A DNA stretch of 64,000 bases, from NCBI RefSeq assembly GCF_900113945.1, contig NZ_FORG01000007.1:177646-241645 (forward strand). The letters run 5' to 3'. Of the stretch, positions 28,662 through 42,576 are shown piece after piece. Both the position numbers and the translations under genes were made by a program. The notes beneath the pieces were generated by a model. It was not told the origin of the DNA and did not search any database. It saw only the letters and a program-made list of their open reading frames with translations. The DNA comes from Xenorhabdus mauleonii. Lineage in GTDB: Bacteria; Pseudomonadota; Gammaproteobacteria; Enterobacterales; Enterobacteriaceae. Every line of letters starts with the position of its first letter. Within the stretch, counting starts at the first letter, position 1.

Positions 28662-29320
28662 GGTTGCTACCTAAAATCGCTAAAAAACAGAATCTGTATG
28701 ACATAAGCTGTTATTATTAAAAGATAAATATGCTGATCTTGTTCTGAGTGCAGAAAACCAGCTTATGCCCAAAATAAATGTTTTGATATGTTTTACGCTA
28801 AAAGCCAGCGTCGCTTTTTTGGAGGGTACATACCTGAAAAAACCCGATTTAAACAAGGTGCTATATTAGTCTATTAACAGCAATATAACAGCTAGTAATG
28901 CATATGCCTTCTAAAAAAACTAACTTTTGTTGATACATATCAAAATCAATTGTAGCACGTTAACATTAATTGTAATTGTTAATTTTAATCTAGATATTTT
29001 GTTATTAATCTGAATAAAATTTGTTAAAAAACGTCGTGACAACCCGAAGGCCAGAAGAGACGGGCTAAGGCGCAGGTGTCCAAACGCGCATGTTTTTATC
29101 ATAAAGACAAAATAATTACAAAATATGTTTTTTGTAAAATTAAATACTAGGAAATAAGCCAAGCACCCAGATAATGATTTGTCCTTTTTGTTATATTTTG
29201 GTTCATTGCAGTACGAAAAAAAACTATTTTTTATACGTTCTCTATAAAAAAAATTTGACATCGACCACCAATTAATTTAACCAATAGGGGGTCAAACATA
29301 TCAAAAGCAGACAGGAAACC
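28662..29320. other. arcA-thrL intergenic region
   Basis: 659 bp. It holds the arcA promoter, a short GC-rich block (about 29035-29090) in otherwise AT-rich DNA, and the thr promoter. The E. coli genes of this interval (yjjY, yjtD) are absent. Confidence 0.5.
29255..29286 (+). promoter_or_regulatory. thr operon promoter region
   Basis: TTGACA at 29255-29260 followed by TTTAACCAATA. The same TTTAACCAATA sequence follows TTGACT in the E. coli thr promoter, so the element is conserved even though the -10 is not close to consensus. Confidence 0.6.
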
Positions 29321-29407
29321 ATGCGTCATAACAGCCTGAAAAAAACGGTTGCTACAACAACCACAATTACGATTACCACCGGAACAACGAGTTACGGTGC
29401 GGGCTGA
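29321..29407 (+). CDS. thrL: thr operon leader peptide ThrL
   Basis: 28-codon reading frame, ATG 29321 with AGGAAA upstream, stop TGA. It has ten Thr codons and two Ile codons concentrated in [16 protein letters not shown] and ends GAG like the E. coli leader peptide. Translation speed through these codons senses charged tRNA-Thr and tRNA-Ile and decides whether the attenuator downstream forms. Too short for ordinary gene finding, but the composition and the position before the attenuator and thrA make the call secure. Confidence 0.95.
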   Translation: MRHNSLKKTVATTTTITITTGTTSYGAG

Positions 29408-29428
29408 CGCGTATATATAAAATAAAAC

Positions 29429-29462
29429 AAGCCCGTATCCCACAAGGTACGGGCTTTTTTTT
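29429..29462 (+). terminator. thr attenuator
   Basis: AAGCCCGTA / TACGGGCTT stem followed by a run of eight T, placed 24 bp after the thrL stop and 26 bp before thrA. Confidence 0.92.
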
Positions 29463-29487
29463 GGACAGAAATCAGGAGAGGAAGTTA

Positions 29488-31947
29488 ATGCGAGTACTGA
29501 AATTTGGGGGCACTTCTGTTGCAAACCACCAGCGTATGCTGAGTGTTGCAGATATTGCCGAAAATGCGTTGTCACTTGGGCAAGTTGCTTTGGTTCTGTC
29601 TGCACCGGCAAAAATTACCAACCACCTTGTGGCAATGATTGAAAAAACAGTGAATGGGCAAGATATTGTTTCCCATATGAGCGATGCCACCCAAATCTTT
29701 GCTGATTTGCTGTCGGGATTGAAAGAACACCAAGCCGGATTCGATTACGAGCGCCTGAAAGGCGTTGTCGAGCGGGAGTTGGCTCATCTGAAGCAAACCT
29801 TACACGGCGTTTCCTTGCTGAAACAGTGCCCGGATAGCATTAACGCAACGCTGATTTGTTGCGGTGAAAAGTTGTCCATTGCCATCATGGAAGCCGTGTT
29901 GCAGGCTCGCGGCCATAAAGTGACTGTCATTGATCCCGTCAAAAACTTGCTGGCGCATGGGCATTATCTTGAGTCAACCGTCGATATCCATGTTTCTTCC
30001 GAACGCATTGCTGAACTCAACATTCCTGCTGATCACATTATTTTGATGGCCGGCTTTACCGCAGGCAATGAAAATGGCGAGCTTGTGGTACTGGGACGTA
30101 ACGGTTCTGATTATTCAGCCGCCGTGCTGGCCGCATGTCTGCGAGCCGATTGCTGCGAAATATGGACTGATGTCGATGGCGTCTATACTTGTGATCCAAG
30201 GGCGGTTGCAGATGCCCGCTTATTGAAAAGCATGTCGTACCAAGAAGCGATGGAATTGTCCTATTTTGGCGCAAAAGTGCTTCATCCCCGCACTATTGCC
30301 CCCATCGCCCAATTTCAGATCCCTTGCCTGATTAAAAACACAGCCAATCCTGATGCCCCGGGCACTTTTATTGGTAACGGGCAAAAAGATGAAAGTATGC
30401 CAATCAAGGGGATTACCAATCTGGATCACATGGCGATGATCAACGTTTCCGGCCCCGGGATGAAAGGGATGGTCGGAATGGCAGCCCGGGTATTCTCCGT
30501 TATGTCCCGTAAAGGCATTTCTGTCGTGCTGATCACACAGTCATCATCAGAATACAGCATCAGTTTCTGTGTCCCGCAAAAAGAGCTGGTTAAAGCGCAG
30601 AAGGCACTGACAGAAGAGTTTTATCTGGAATTGAAAGACGGCGTGCTGGATCCCATTGATGTCATCAATAACCTTGCCATCATTTCTGTGGTTGGTGACG
30701 GCATGCGCACTCAGCGCGGCATTTCTGCCCGTTTCTTCTCTGCACTGACACGTGCCAACATCAACATTATTGCCATAGCACAAGGCTCTTCTGAACGCTC
30801 CATCTCTGCCGTCATTGAAAATGATGCGGCAACGACCGCTGTTCGCCTCTGCCACCAAATGCTGTTCAACACCGCGCAGGTTGTTGAAGTCTTCGTTGTG
30901 GGCGTGGGTGGCGTAGGAAGTGCATTAATAGAGCAGATCCGCCGCCAGCAAGCATGGCTTAAACAAAAGCACATTGAACTGCGGGTTTGTGGTATTGCCA
31001 ATTCCCGGGCTTTATTGACGGATATGCAGGGAATTAGTCTGGATAACTGGCAACAGGCACTGTCCGAAGCAACTGAACCCTTTAGCCTGAGCCGCCTTAT
31101 TCGCCTTGAAAAAGAGTACCATTTGCTGAATCCTGTCATTGTTGACTGTACCTCGAATCAGGCGATTGCAGAACAATACGCCAGCTTCCTGAGCGATGGC
31201 TTTAACGTTGTCACACCGAATAAAAAAGCCAATACCCTGTCGATGGATTATTACCGTCAAATCCGTAAGGCAGCGGAAAAATCGAAGCGCAAATTCATGT
31301 ATGACACCAACGTCGGTGCAGGTTTACCTGTGATTGAAAACTTGCAGAACCTACTCAATGCTGGGGATGAATTGGTTCAGTTCAGCGGGATCCTGTCGGG
31401 TTCACTCTCCTATATCTTCGGGATGCTGGACGAAGGCATGACACTTTCACAAGCCACTCTTCTGGCAAAAGAAAAAGGATTTACGGAGCCTGATCCTCGT
31501 GATGATCTTTCCGGCATGGACGTTGCCCGCAAGTTATTGATTCTGGCGCGCGAAGCAGGTTATGAACTGGAGTTAGACGATATCCATGTTGAGCCAGTAC
31601 TTCCCGCATCATTCGATGACAACGGCGATGTCAGTGACTTCTTGCAGCGTTTGCCACAACTGGATCAGGCGTTTACTCAACGTGTTGCCGATGCCGCAGC
31701 ACAGGGGAAAGTTTTGCGCTATGTTGGTCTTATTGAAGAAGGGCGCTGTACTGTGAAAATTGTTGCTGTTGATGGCAACGATCCACTTTATAAAGTCAAA
31801 AACGGTGAAAATGCGCTGGCTTTCTATACCCGTTATTATCAACCTATCCCGCTGGTACTGCGTGGTTATGGGGCTGGAAATGACGTGACGGCAGCCGGCG
31901 TCTTTGCTGATGTATTACGTACTCTGTCATGGAAATTGGGGGTTTAA
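29488..31947 (+). CDS. thrA: Bifunctional aspartokinase I / homoserine dehydrogenase I
   Basis: 819 residues from ATG 29488 (AGGAGAGGAAG ribosome site); the frame is open further 5' but only into the attenuator. Aspartokinase domain [17 protein letters not shown] with two ACT domains (about 310-450), then homoserine dehydrogenase with Rossmann [15 protein letters not shown] and catalytic region ([30 protein letters not shown]). It performs the first and third steps of threonine synthesis and is feedback inhibited by threonine. Stop overlaps the thrB start by one base. Confidence 0.97.
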   Translation: MRVLKFGGTSVANHQRMLSVADIAENALSLGQVALVLSAPAKITNHLVAMIEKTVNGQDIVSHMSDATQIFADLLSGLKEHQAGFDYERLKGVVERELAHLKQTLHGVSLLKQCPDSINATLICCGEKLSIAIMEAVLQARGHKVTVIDPVKNLLAHGHYLESTVDIHVSSERIAELNIPADHIILMAGFTAGNENGELVVLGRNGSDYSAAVLAACLRADCCEIWTDVDGVYTCDPRAVADARLLKSMSYQEAMELSYFGAKVLHPRTIAPIAQFQIPCLIKNTANPDAPGTFIGNGQKDESMPIKGITNLDHMAMINVSGPGMKGMVGMAARVFSVMSRKGISVVLITQSSSEYSISFCVPQKELVKAQKALTEEFYLELKDGVLDPIDVINNLAIISVVGDGMRTQRGISARFFSALTRANINIIAIAQGSSERSISAVIENDAATTAVRLCHQMLFNTAQVVEVFVVGVGGVGSALIEQIRRQQAWLKQKHIELRVCGIANSRALLTDMQGISLDNWQQALSEATEPFSLSRLIRLEKEYHLLNPVIVDCTSNQAIAEQYASFLSDGFNVVTPNKKANTLSMDYYRQIRKAAEKSKRKFMYDTNVGAGLPVIENLQNLLNAGDELVQFSGILSGSLSYIFGMLDEGMTLSQATLLAKEKGFTEPDPRDDLSGMDVARKLLILAREAGYELELDDIHVEPVLPASFDDNGDVSDFLQRLPQLDQAFTQRVADAAAQGKVLRYVGLIEEGRCTVKIVAVDGNDPLYKVKNGENALAFYTRYYQPIPLVLRGYGAGNDVTAAGVFADVLRTLSWKLGV

Positions 31948-32879
31948 TGGCAATCAGGGTTTATGCACCTGCCTCTATCGGGAATGTTGGTGTCGGATTT
32001 GATGTGCTCGGCGCGGCAGTTTCTCCCGTTGATGGCACATGGCTTGGAGACTGTGTCTCCGTCAATGAAGCTGAAAGTTTCAGCCTGAATAATCAAGGAC
32101 GGTTTGTCGGCAAATTACCTGCCGATCCCAAACAGAATATTGTCTACCAATGCTGGCAGCTTTTTTGCCAGCAACTGGGAAAAGAACTTCCTGTTGCCAT
32201 AACCTTGGAAAAAAACATGCCCATTGGTTCTGGATTGGGTTCAAGCGCCTGTTCCGTCGTTGCGGGTTTGGTGGCACTCAATGAATATGCCGGCCGCCCG
32301 TTTAACCGCGATCAATTGCTGCTCATGATGGGGGAGCTGGAAGGACGGCTTTCCGGCGGAGTGCACTATGATAACGTTGCCCCCTGCTATCTGGGTGGCT
32401 TGCAATTGCTGTTGTCCCAGAACACACCGCTTTGCCAGTCAATCCCTTCATTTGATGAATGGCTTTGGGTGATGGCTTACCCCGGTATCAAAGTATCCAC
32501 TTCAGAAGCACGGGCTATCTTGCCGAAACACTATTCCCGCAACGATATCATCGAGCACGGGCGCCATTTTGCAGGTTTCATTCATGCCTGCCATACCCGC
32601 CAGTCAGAATTGGCTGCCGAACTGATGAAAGATGTGGTCGCCGAACCTTATCGCACACAGCTGTTACCCGGATTTGCCGAAGCCCGTGATGCGGTCAAAG
32701 AATTAGGCGCGCTGGCGTGCAGTATTTCCGGCTCAGGCCCGACACTTTTTGCCATTTGCAACGAAATGACCATAGCTAAAGAAGTTGCACAATGGCTGCA
32801 ACAACATTACGTACAAAATGACGAAGGCTTTGTACACATTTGCCGTCTGGATCTCGAAGGCGCACGACAGGTAGGGTAA
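31947..32879 (+). CDS. thrB: Homoserine kinase ThrB
   Basis: 310 residues from ATG 31947, which shares its A with the TAA of thrA (TAATG), implying translational coupling. GHMP kinase with N-terminal [15 protein letters not shown], the phosphate loop [12 protein letters not shown] and the late motif [10 protein letters not shown]. Phosphorylates homoserine. Same length as E. coli ThrB. Confidence 0.97.
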   Translation: MAIRVYAPASIGNVGVGFDVLGAAVSPVDGTWLGDCVSVNEAESFSLNNQGRFVGKLPADPKQNIVYQCWQLFCQQLGKELPVAITLEKNMPIGSGLGSSACSVVAGLVALNEYAGRPFNRDQLLLMMGELEGRLSGGVHYDNVAPCYLGGLQLLLSQNTPLCQSIPSFDEWLWVMAYPGIKVSTSEARAILPKHYSRNDIIEHGRHFAGFIHACHTRQSELAAELMKDVVAEPYRTQLLPGFAEARDAVKELGALACSISGSGPTLFAICNEMTIAKEVAQWLQQHYVQNDEGFVHICRLDLEGARQVG

Positions 32880-32881
32880 TT

Positions 32882-34174
32882 ATGAAACTTTATAACTTAA
32901 AAGACAGCAGTGAACAGGTTAGTTTTTCACAGGCAGTAAAACAGGGATTGGGTAAACAACAAGGGCTGTTTTTCCCGCAGGATTTACCGAAATTCACGCG
33001 TGCCGAAATAGACGAGCTATTGAAGTTGGATCTTGCCAACCGCAGCCAGAAGATCCTTTCAGCCTTTATTGGTGATGAAATTCCCGCAGAGCAATTGGCG
33101 GCCCGCGTTAAAAACGCATTCGCTTTCCCTGCCCCGGTAACACAAGTTGAAGACGATATCGCTTCGCTGGAGCTATACCACGGCCCAACGTTAGCTTTCA
33201 AAGACTTTGGCGGCCGCTTTATGGCGCAAATCCTTGCACAAATTGCCGGGGAACAGCCTGTTACTATTTTGACCGCCACGTCCGGAGATACCGGTGCCGC
33301 TGTTGCCCATGCCTTCTATGGTCTGGATAACGTGCAAGTTGTGATTTTGTATCCTGAAGGCAAAATCAGCCCGCTACAGGAAAAACTTTTCTGTACACTG
33401 GGCGGCAATATCCACACCGTCGCTATCGACGGCGATTTTGATGCTTGCCAAGCGTTGGTCAAGCAGGCTTTCGATGATGAAGAGCTAAAACAAGCCCTGC
33501 ACCTCAATTCAGCCAATTCCATCAATATCAGCCGATTACTGGCGCAAATCTGCTATTACTTCGAGGCAGTTGCACAAATTCCTGCTGAGAAGCGCGAACA
33601 GTTGGTGATTTCTGTGCCAAGTGGCAACTTCGGCAATTTGACGGCTGGCTTGCTGGCAAAATCGCTGGGGCTGCCAATAAAACGTTTTGTCGCAGCAACC
33701 AATGTGAATGACACGGTTCCCCGTTATTTGGCAGAAGGCGAATGGAAGCCTCACCAAACCATCGCAACCCTGTCCAACGCTATGGATGTCAGCCAGCCCA
33801 ATAACTGGCCGCGTATTGAAGAATTGTTCAAACGCCAAGGCTGGGCACTGAGCGAACTGGCAAAAGGTGTTGTGGATGATGCAACCACCCAAAGCACCAT
33901 GCAGGAATTGGCTGCAAAAGGTTACATTTCCGAACCACACGCGGCTATCGCTTATCGGGTTTTGCGGGATCAATTACAGGAAGGAGAATATGGCCTGTTT
34001 TTGGGAACAGCTCACCCGGCCAAATTCAAAGAAAGTGTCGAAGCCATTCTCGGCCAGCCGTTGCCGTTGCCGACAGAACTGGCAGAGCGCGCAGATATGG
34101 CTTTGCTCTCCCATTTCTTGCCCGCTGATTTCTCCAGCCTGCGTGAATTTTTGATGGAAAGAGCCCCAAAATAA
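32882..34174 (+). CDS. thrC: Threonine synthase ThrC
   Basis: 430 residues from ATG 32882, two bases after thrB. PLP-dependent enzyme with the cofactor lysine in LAFKDFGGRFM and a phosphate-binding glycine loop (VPSGNFGNLTAG). Converts O-phosphohomoserine to threonine. Last gene of thrLABC; a hairpin follows at 34216-34244. Confidence 0.97.
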   Translation: MKLYNLKDSSEQVSFSQAVKQGLGKQQGLFFPQDLPKFTRAEIDELLKLDLANRSQKILSAFIGDEIPAEQLAARVKNAFAFPAPVTQVEDDIASLELYHGPTLAFKDFGGRFMAQILAQIAGEQPVTILTATSGDTGAAVAHAFYGLDNVQVVILYPEGKISPLQEKLFCTLGGNIHTVAIDGDFDACQALVKQAFDDEELKQALHLNSANSINISRLLAQICYYFEAVAQIPAEKREQLVISVPSGNFGNLTAGLLAKSLGLPIKRFVAATNVNDTVPRYLAEGEWKPHQTIATLSNAMDVSQPNNWPRIEELFKRQGWALSELAKGVVDDATTQSTMQELAAKGYISEPHAAIAYRVLRDQLQEGEYGLFLGTAHPAKFKESVEAILGQPLPLPTELAERADMALLSHFLPADFSSLREFLMERAPK

Positions 34175-34215
34175 TGGGCCAGTTCATCAACATGTTCGAC
34201 GTTAATTAGCATTCA

Positions 34216-34244
34216 TCACTCCGCCTATCACATAGGTGGAGTGA
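34216..34244. terminator. thr operon / yaaA terminator hairpin
   Basis: TCACTCCGCCTAT / ATAGGTGGAGTGA, 13-bp arms with one G-T wobble and a 3-nt loop between convergent thrC and yaaA; no strong T-run. Confidence 0.55.
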
Positions 34245-34263
34245 AATTCACCGAGCAGAGAAA

Positions 34264-35040
34264 TTAACCTTGCTCAGGGCGCTTAAATACCAGTTCATTT
34301 CCTTTAGACAGCGCATCATCGAAAGCATATCCTTCCAGATTAAATTCCACCAACTGTGCCGGATCAGTCAATTTATTCTGAATAATAAAGCGGCTCATCA
34401 ACCCACGGGCTTTCTTGGCGTAAAAACTAATCACTTTGAATTTGCCATTCTTTTCATCCAGAAAAACAGGTTTGATAATATTGGCAGCCAGTTTTTTGCT
34501 ATTTACCGATTTAAAATACTCGTCTGATGCCAGATTAACCAAGACATCGTCACCTTGCTGTTCCAGAGCTTTATTCAAGTTTTCCGTGATCCTATCACCC
34601 CAAAACGCATACAGATCTTTACCACGCGAATTTTCCAACTTAATGCCCATTTCCAAACGGTAAGGCTGCATTAAATCGAGAGGGCGCAATACGCCATACA
34701 GGCCGGATAGAATTCTCAAATGGGTCTGGGCAAAATCAAAATCGTCAGCAGAGAAAGTTTCCGCCTGCATGCCGGTATAAACATCCCCCTTGAATGCCAA
34801 AACCGCCTGACGGGCATTTTCCGGCGTGAAATTTGGCTGCCATTCGCTGAAACGGGCTGCATTCAGGCCTGCCAATTTATCGCTGATACTCATCAAACTG
34901 CCGATCTGTGCTGGAGTTAAAGCACGGCAAACTTCGATCAATTGCTGAGAATTGTCCAACAATTCTGGTTGGCTATATTTTTCTGTTGCAAGTGGACTTG
35001 CATAATCGAGTGTTTTTGCAGGTGAAATAGTAATAAGCAT
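34264..35040 (-). CDS. yaaA: Peroxide stress protein YaaA
   Basis: 258 residues from ATG 35040 ([17 protein letters not shown]), the exact E. coli start and length; upstream in-frame sequence does not match the family. UPF0246/DUF328 protein needed to limit free intracellular iron and DNA damage under hydrogen peroxide; it has a helix-hairpin-helix-like fold and binds [23 protein letters not shown] and [19 protein letters not shown] are family signatures. Neighbours thrC and talB as in E. coli, minus yaaX, yaaJ. Confidence 0.95.
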   Translation of the reverse strand: MLITISPAKTLDYASPLATEKYSQPELLDNSQQLIEVCRALTPAQIGSLMSISDKLAGLNAARFSEWQPNFTPENARQAVLAFKGDVYTGMQAETFSADDFDFAQTHLRILSGLYGVLRPLDLMQPYRLEMGIKLENSRGKDLYAFWGDRITENLNKALEQQGDDVLVNLASDEYFKSVNSKKLAANIIKPVFLDEKNGKFKVISFYAKKARGLMSRFIIQNKLTDPAQLVEFNLEGYAFDDALSKGNELVFKRPEQG

Positions 35041-35234
35041 TATTTTTTTCCTAAGAATCTGAGCTTTCTTCACTTTAGCAAAAATTACCTGCTTCATCGC
35101 AATGATTCCGGCAATTTCGTTTTTATTGCTTCGTTGATGTCGATATTGGTACAGCCGCACTTGACCATGTTATTATCACAGAATGGCGAGGCAACGTTGC
35201 CAAAGATTTTACGTATAACGATGAGATATTAAAC

Positions 35235-36188
35235 ATGACCGATAAACTGACTTCCCTGCGTAAACTGACAACAGTAGTAGCAGATACCGGGGATATCGCG
35301 GCGATGAAATTGTATCAGCCGCAAGATGCGACCACTAACCCTTCCCTGATTTTGAATGCCGCCCAAATCCCGGAATACCGTCAACTGATTGATGACGCAG
35401 TTGCATGGGCGCGTGGTCAAAGTGATTCCCGTGAACAACAAATTATCGATGCCGGCGACAAATTGGCAGTTAACATTGGCCTGGAAATTCTGAAGTTGAT
35501 CCCTGGCCGCATTTCTACAGAAGTTGATGCTCGTCTGTCTTATGACACCGCAGCAAGCGTAGCGAAAGCAAAACGCCTGATCAAGCTGTACAACGAAGCA
35601 GGCATCAGCAATGACCGTATCCTGATCAAACTGGCTTCCACATGGCAGGGTATCCGCGCGGCAGAGCAGCTGGAAAAAGAAGGCATCAACTGTAACCTGA
35701 CCCTGCTGTTCTCCTTTGCCCAAGCACGTGCTTGTGCAGAAGCCGGTGTTTTCCTGATTTCCCCATTCGTCGGCCGTATTCTCGACTGGTACAAAGCGAA
35801 CAGCGACAAGAAAGAGTTCGCGCCACATGAAGATCCAGGTGTGATTTCTGTTTCTGAAATTTACCAATACTACAAAGAGCACGGCTACAACACCGTCGTG
35901 ATGGGCGCAAGTTTCCGTAACTCTGGTGAAATTCTGGAACTGGCTGGCTGTGACCGCCTGACAATCTCCCCTGCCTTGCTGAAAGAACTGTCTGAAGCAG
36001 AAGGTGAAGTTGAGCGTAAACTGGGCTATGAAGGCGAAGTTAAAGCACGTCCAGAGCCAATGACTGAAGCTGAGTTCTATTGGGAACACCATCAGGATCC
36101 AATGGCCACTGAAAAACTGGCGGAAGGTATCCGTAAGTTTGCAATCGACCAAGGCAAACTTGAAAACATGATCGCTGACCTGCTGTAA
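35235..36188 (+). CDS. talB: Transaldolase B
   Basis: 317 residues, E. coli length. Class I aldolase fold; Schiff-base lysine in [16 protein letters not shown], with TTNPSL near the N-terminus. Moves a dihydroxyacetone unit in the non-oxidative pentose phosphate pathway. Codon use is highly biased, consistent with strong expression. Monocistronic with its own terminator. Confidence 0.97.
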   Translation: MTDKLTSLRKLTTVVADTGDIAAMKLYQPQDATTNPSLILNAAQIPEYRQLIDDAVAWARGQSDSREQQIIDAGDKLAVNIGLEILKLIPGRISTEVDARLSYDTAASVAKAKRLIKLYNEAGISNDRILIKLASTWQGIRAAEQLEKEGINCNLTLLFSFAQARACAEAGVFLISPFVGRILDWYKANSDKKEFAPHEDPGVISVSEIYQYYKEHGYNTVVMGASFRNSGEILELAGCDRLTISPALLKELSEAEGEVERKLGYEGEVKARPEPMTEAEFYWEHHQDPMATEKLAEGIRKFAIDQGKLENMIADLL

Positions 36189-36219
36189 TCTTAAGCGATA
36201 CGCTATTTTTTCCTGCATA

Positions 36220-36246
36220 AAGGCGACATAATGAGTCGCCTTTTTT
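36220..36246 (+). terminator. talB terminator
   Basis: AAGGCGAC / GTCGCCTT stem, 7-nt loop, T-run of six. Confidence 0.85.
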
Positions 36247-36265
36247 ATCTATAACTGAGGTTCGT

Positions 36266-36841
36266 ATGAATGAATTACGCATTGGCCTCGTATCTGTTTC
36301 CGATCGAGCTTCCAATGGTGTCTATCAGGATAAGGGGCTGCCAGCGCTGGAAGAGTGGCTGGGAAAAGCAATTACCACACCTTTTAAGGTAGAAACCCGC
36401 CTTATTCCTGATGAACAGCTTCTGATTGAACAAACCCTGTGTGAATTGGTCGATGAATTGGGATGCCACTTGGTACTGACCACAGGGGGAACAGGCCCTG
36501 CCCGCCGTGATGTAACACCGGATGCGACTCTGGCAATAGCCGATCGTGAAATGCCGGGATTTGGTGAGCAGATGCGCCAAATCAGCCTGCAATTTGTGCC
36601 AACGGCAATCCTGTCCCGTCAGGTAGGCGTGATCCGCAATCAGGCGCTAATCCTTAATCTTCCGGGGCAACCTAAAGCCATTGCCGAAACGCTGGAAGGA
36701 TTGAAAGACGAGAATGGCAAGGTGATAGTCTCCGGTATTTTTGCCAGTGTTCCTTATTGCATCCAATTGCTGGATGGCCCTTATGTGGAAACTGACGAAT
36801 CGGTTGTAGCCGCATTCAGGCCAAAAAGTGCCCGTCGTTAA
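36266..36841 (+). CDS. mog: Molybdopterin adenylyltransferase Mog
   Basis: 191 residues. MoaB/Mog fold with LTTGGTGPARRDVTPDAT, the substrate-binding signature, and LNLPGQPKAIAE. It adenylylates molybdopterin before metal insertion. In E. coli satP follows; here a block of about 17 kb separates them. Confidence 0.96.
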   Translation: MNELRIGLVSVSDRASNGVYQDKGLPALEEWLGKAITTPFKVETRLIPDEQLLIEQTLCELVDELGCHLVLTTGGTGPARRDVTPDATLAIADREMPGFGEQMRQISLQFVPTAILSRQVGVIRNQALILNLPGQPKAIAETLEGLKDENGKVIVSGIFASVPYCIQLLDGPYVETDESVVAAFRPKSARR

Positions 36842-36855
36842 GGGGCTGTCGTGAA

Positions 36856-36877
36856 GGTTCTGAATCCATTCAGAACC
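36856..36877. terminator. mog terminator
   Basis: Perfect 10-bp stem GGTTCTGAAT / ATTCAGAACC with a 2-nt centre, between mog and the convergent beta-glucosidase gene. Confidence 0.7.
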
Positions 36878-36931
36878 TTTGTAAATTTCATTAGTCGATG
36901 AGATTAGTCAGTGGAGTAGGCAAAAACAGCA

Positions 36932-38332
<1,401 letters not shown>

Positions 38333-38383
38333 TCAAATTTCCTCTTATCTCTTATAAGAATATAAGTACTTAACAAAAAATAA

Positions 38384-40439
<2,056 letters not shown>

Positions 40440-41126
40440 TTACTTCTTATCTATTTTCATTCCAGCATCCCGCCACCCCGAAAACCCTTTTTTAAATCGG
40501 CGGGCCTGAATTCCTTTAGCCCTAAGCAATTCAAGGGCATTGGCGGAAAGCACACAATAAGGGCCGCGGCAATAAGCGATTAGATCCTCACGGGAAGGCA
40601 ATTCACTCAGCCGGTTTTCCAGTTCATCGATGGGAATATTGATGGCATTGGGCAAGTGGCCTTGTTCGAATTCCTCTTTTGGCCTGACATCCAGTAACGT
40701 CATGCTCTGTTCTTTGATCCTGTCCAACAACTCTTCCCATGAAATCCCTTCCTGACTGTCCGTATCATCGATCAGCCTGCGCATTTCTGTGCGGTTAAAT
40801 TCAGCATATTTCTGGAGTGCAGAGATAATTTCTTGTACAGGCCCTTCACCCCGGCGGTAAAACACATGTTTTCCTGATTTGCGGGATTGAAGCAAACCCA
40901 CTCGTTTGAGGAGCTGGAGATGTTGGGAAGTATTGGCAATGGACAGGCCAGAAAGTTCCGACAGGTTTTCCACGGATTGCTCAGAATTAACCAAGCACTC
41001 AAACAAAGTTAGGCGATGAGGATTTCCCAGCACTTTGGCAATTTCCGCGACTTCATCAAGAAATTGTTTATCAAACATTGACATCATACTTCCAACACTA
41101 TTACATTCAATAAAATTATTGAACAT
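40440..41126 (-). CDS. ArsR-family regulator fused to a rhodanese domain
   Basis: 228 residues (or about 215 from the internal MMSMFDK, which fits the family start better). N-terminal ArsR/SmtB winged helix (NSEQSVENLSELSGLSIANTSQ...LLKRVGLL) to about residue 115, then a rhodanese domain with a Cys loop YCRGPYC and LLDVRPKEEFEQGHLPNA. Such fusions probably sense reactive sulfur species or thiol oxidants and repress a neighbouring gene (inference). It is divergent from a DUF2938 membrane protein, which is the likely target. Confidence 0.9.
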   Translation of the reverse strand: MFNNFIECNSVGSMMSMFDKQFLDEVAEIAKVLGNPHRLTLFECLVNSEQSVENLSELSGLSIANTSQHLQLLKRVGLLQSRKSGKHVFYRRGEGPVQEIISALQKYAEFNRTEMRRLIDDTDSQEGISWEELLDRIKEQSMTLLDVRPKEEFEQGHLPNAINIPIDELENRLSELPSREDLIAYCRGPYCVLSANALELLRAKGIQARRFKKGFSGWRDAGMKIDKK

Positions 41127-41182
41127 GATAATATCAAAATCTGTCAGGCATTGCGAGCACCAGTTTGCAGCCTAATTAGATG

Positions 41183-41275
41183 TATACGCAATTAACTTCA
41201 AATTGCAGGAAGCAACTTATGTTCTCCCCGCGTCGCGGGGAGAACATAAATGCATCTTGAAGTACGACGGGTATA
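41183..41275. repeat. 93-bp palindromic repeat, copy 4 (variant stem)
   Basis: Same ends and exactly the same length as copies 1-3, but both central arms are different and still complementary (TTATGTTCTCCCCGCG / CGCGGGGAGAACATAA). It lies between the divergent ArsR-rhodanese and DUF2938 genes. Confidence 0.85.
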
Positions 41276-41359
41276 GATATCAGTAATTGACTATTTTATT
41301 GGTTAACTATTTCATCAACCAATGATTGTAACTAGTCAAAATTCGGAGGGTAGCAACAA

Positions 41360-41857
41360 ATGAATGAAGGATTGGAGTTGATTGTTCGTTCCGTGCTCAT
41401 TGGGGTTGGGGCGACAGTTGTAATGGATCTCTGGGCTGTTTTCATCAAACGCTTTTTCGGTATTCCTTCGTTGAACTATAGCATGGTGGGACGCTGGATT
41501 GGGCATATGCCAAAAGGCCAGTTTACTCATCAAAGCATTATGCAGGCTGAACCAGTGAAAGGGGAAACTGGCATCGGTTGGCTTGCCCATTATCTGATAG
41601 GCATCATTTTTGCTGGTGTTCTATTACTTATCTGTGGATTGGACTGGGCGAAAAACCCGACGTTTCTTCCGGCAATAATTGTAGGGATCATTTCTGTCGT
41701 AGCACCTTTTTTCATTATGCAACCCAGTTTTGGAATGGGTGTCGCTGCATCCAAAACTCCCGCTCCCAATACAGCGAGACTGAGAAGTTTAATGGCACAT
41801 ACTTCTTATGGTGTCGGCCTTTATTTAGCCACGTTGCTTTTTAGTCATGTGCTGTAA
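41360..41857 (+). CDS. DUF2938 integral membrane protein
   Basis: 165 residues, four hydrophobic segments (about 8-28, 70-90, 100-122, 145-163). It contains the DUF2938 pattern: VLIGVGATVVMDLWA, NYSMVGRWIGHM, H..I......GETGIGWLAHYLIGI, PSFGMGVAASKTPAPN. Function unknown; it is commonly adjacent to ArsR or rhodanese-type genes, so a role in sulfur or thiol stress is possible (inference). Own promoter in the shared divergent region, GGAGGG ribosome site. Confidence 0.85.
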   Translation: MNEGLELIVRSVLIGVGATVVMDLWAVFIKRFFGIPSLNYSMVGRWIGHMPKGQFTHQSIMQAEPVKGETGIGWLAHYLIGIIFAGVLLLICGLDWAKNPTFLPAIIVGIISVVAPFFIMQPSFGMGVAASKTPAPNTARLRSLMAHTSYGVGLYLATLLFSHVL

Positions 41858-42576
41858 CTTGCTCGTATAGACAAAATAGAAATCGTTAAAAAGGTTGTAA
41901 GCACCCAAAGTTGATAATAATAGCGCTGCATTGATAAACAGCGCTATTAATTATTCCCCATGATGAATTTCATTTATAATTACGCCAATTAAATTACATT
42001 CTTAATCCACTCTTATTTATTCTTATCATTAACGATCATCCACATCATTTATTTCTTATTTTCAGTATTACAATAATACTTAAATTAATATAAAAATTCC
42101 TCAACCAACAAAAATTGGAACAAAAAATCAATATACTAATCAATAAATTATGACAACCACCTGAATTATTCTCAATATAACAATTATTATTCATTCAATA
42201 TCGTTATTAGATATAAATCATGGTTATAAAAATGTTGAAATTACGTAATCATAGAAATACTATCCAATGAAATCTGGCATATCAGAAAATTAACAATTAA
42301 AAAAACCTATCCATCGTATTTCAAGTTGCATCTTTGTCGGCTGCATTCAGGGATATATTTCCTTGCTTCTTCCTAGACGCAACTCGAAATCCATAGGGTA
42401 TAGAAAGTTAGCGTGTCATTTATTCTAAAACTACACATATCCTTTATATCTAACCAATCATTCTAGCTATATTTTCGGACCTGTTTGATTTTGATCCTCA
42501 AAAATCATCGCAAACAATTACACACAACACCACACAGAGAAATCGCTATTTCTCAGTTACATGTAGGAGATAATGT
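41858..42576. other. Long promoter region of the NRPS operon
   Basis: 719 bp of AT-rich sequence before the NRPS gene without a supported gene. Contains a complete repeat element at 42308-42402. No pathway regulator is encoded here. Confidence 0.5.
42308..42402. repeat. 95-bp interspersed repeat, second family
   Basis: Left end TATCCATCGTATTTCAAGTT and right end AACTCGAAATCCATAGGGTA(TA) form imperfect inverted repeats similar in style to the 93-bp element (both read TATA..C.T..TATTTCAAGTTGCA), but the centre has no GC palindrome. Related fragments at 21638, 40147 and 54855. Confidence 0.7.

Noticed and set aside
28920..29261. 113-codon minus-strand frame upstream of thrL
   Set aside because: Lies across the thr promoter, has low-complexity AT-driven composition and no homology I recognise.
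35229..36218. Long minus-strand frame opposite talB
   Set aside because: It is an antisense artefact of the strong codon bias of talB; the plus-strand product is clearly transaldolase.
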